DNA of 64,000 nt, taken from assembly GCF_003096655.1 (NCBI RefSeq), contig NZ_QEKQ01000005.1:1-64000 (forward strand), written 5' to 3'. The position numbers were made by a program, and so were the translations under genes. This document shows positions 63,967-64,000 of this stretch, in pieces. Within the stretch, counting starts at the first letter, position 1. Each line of letters opens with the position of its first letter. Source of the stretch: Tamilnaduibacter salinus. GTDB taxonomy: Bacteria > Pseudomonadota > Gammaproteobacteria > Pseudomonadales > Oleiphilaceae. The notes under the pieces were generated by a model. That model did not search any database. It was given only the letters and a program-made list of their open reading frames with translations, and was not told the DNA's origin.

Positions 63967-64000
63967 TCTTTTCAAACAGAACACGATACAATCCGCCGCG

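Overview
The window reads as one contiguous piece of a high-GC gammaproteobacterial chromosome. The marker genes (acnA, tmcA, thiI with a rhodanese tail, ppnN, uvrD, betI, pstS with a Pho box) are all of gammaproteobacterial type. The choline uptake genes, TRAP transporter and PEP-CTERM protein suggest an aquatic, salt-exposed organism. I cannot name a genus. I see no rRNA, tRNA, CRISPR array, insertion sequence or integrase.

Bases 1-8071 are a type VI secretion (T6SS) effector island: the 3' part of vgrG, a DUF4123 adaptor, a 1137-residue VasX-like membrane-active effector, and a run of overlapping membrane genes that are the likely immunity or partner proteins. A broken duplicate of the end of the first partner gene lies downstream. 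Bases 8142-12464 hold an endonuclease/exonuclease/phosphatase-fold protein, then a phage tail-tube (gp19-like) protein whose stop codon overlaps the start of a DUF2157-DUF4401-GDYxxLxY membrane gene set.

Bases 12447-15585 carry YjbQ, a DUF4442 hotdog protein, an alpha/beta hydrolase and a PEP-CTERM surface protein with a clear sigma-54 promoter. Bases 15800-21857 form a choline uptake locus: betI with two palindromic operators, choX, choW, choV, and a secreted PHP-type (CehA/McbA) metallohydrolase. Bases 21948-34487 are mixed housekeeping genes: FMN reductase, GloA, a spermidine-synthase-like protein, a MAPEG protein, a rhomboid protease facing a zinc/TPR membrane protein, an ABC exporter and aconitase.

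Bases 34711-39147 are a signalling operon: a receiver-HDOD protein, a GAF-GAF-PAS histidine kinase, a single-domain receiver and a PPK2-type polyphosphate kinase. Bases 39148-58867 hold TatD, a methyltransferase, an OmpA protein with calcium-type repeats, two UvrD-like helicases, DUF2237-tmcA, an ankyrin lipoprotein, a HIBCH-type hydrolase, cytochrome c, ppnN, thiI, and a divergent acetylpolyamine deacetylase / semialdehyde dehydrogenase pair. Three copies of a palindromic intergenic repeat of about 150-170 bp lie within 8 kb here. The window ends with a TRAP transporter whose binding-protein gene faces its permease genes, and a PhoB-type pstS.

The points most worth following are the effector/immunity mosaic (with a run of nine Gs and a duplicated gene end), the gp19-membrane operon, the metallohydrolase in the choline operon, the sigma-54 PEP-CTERM promoter and the new repeat family.
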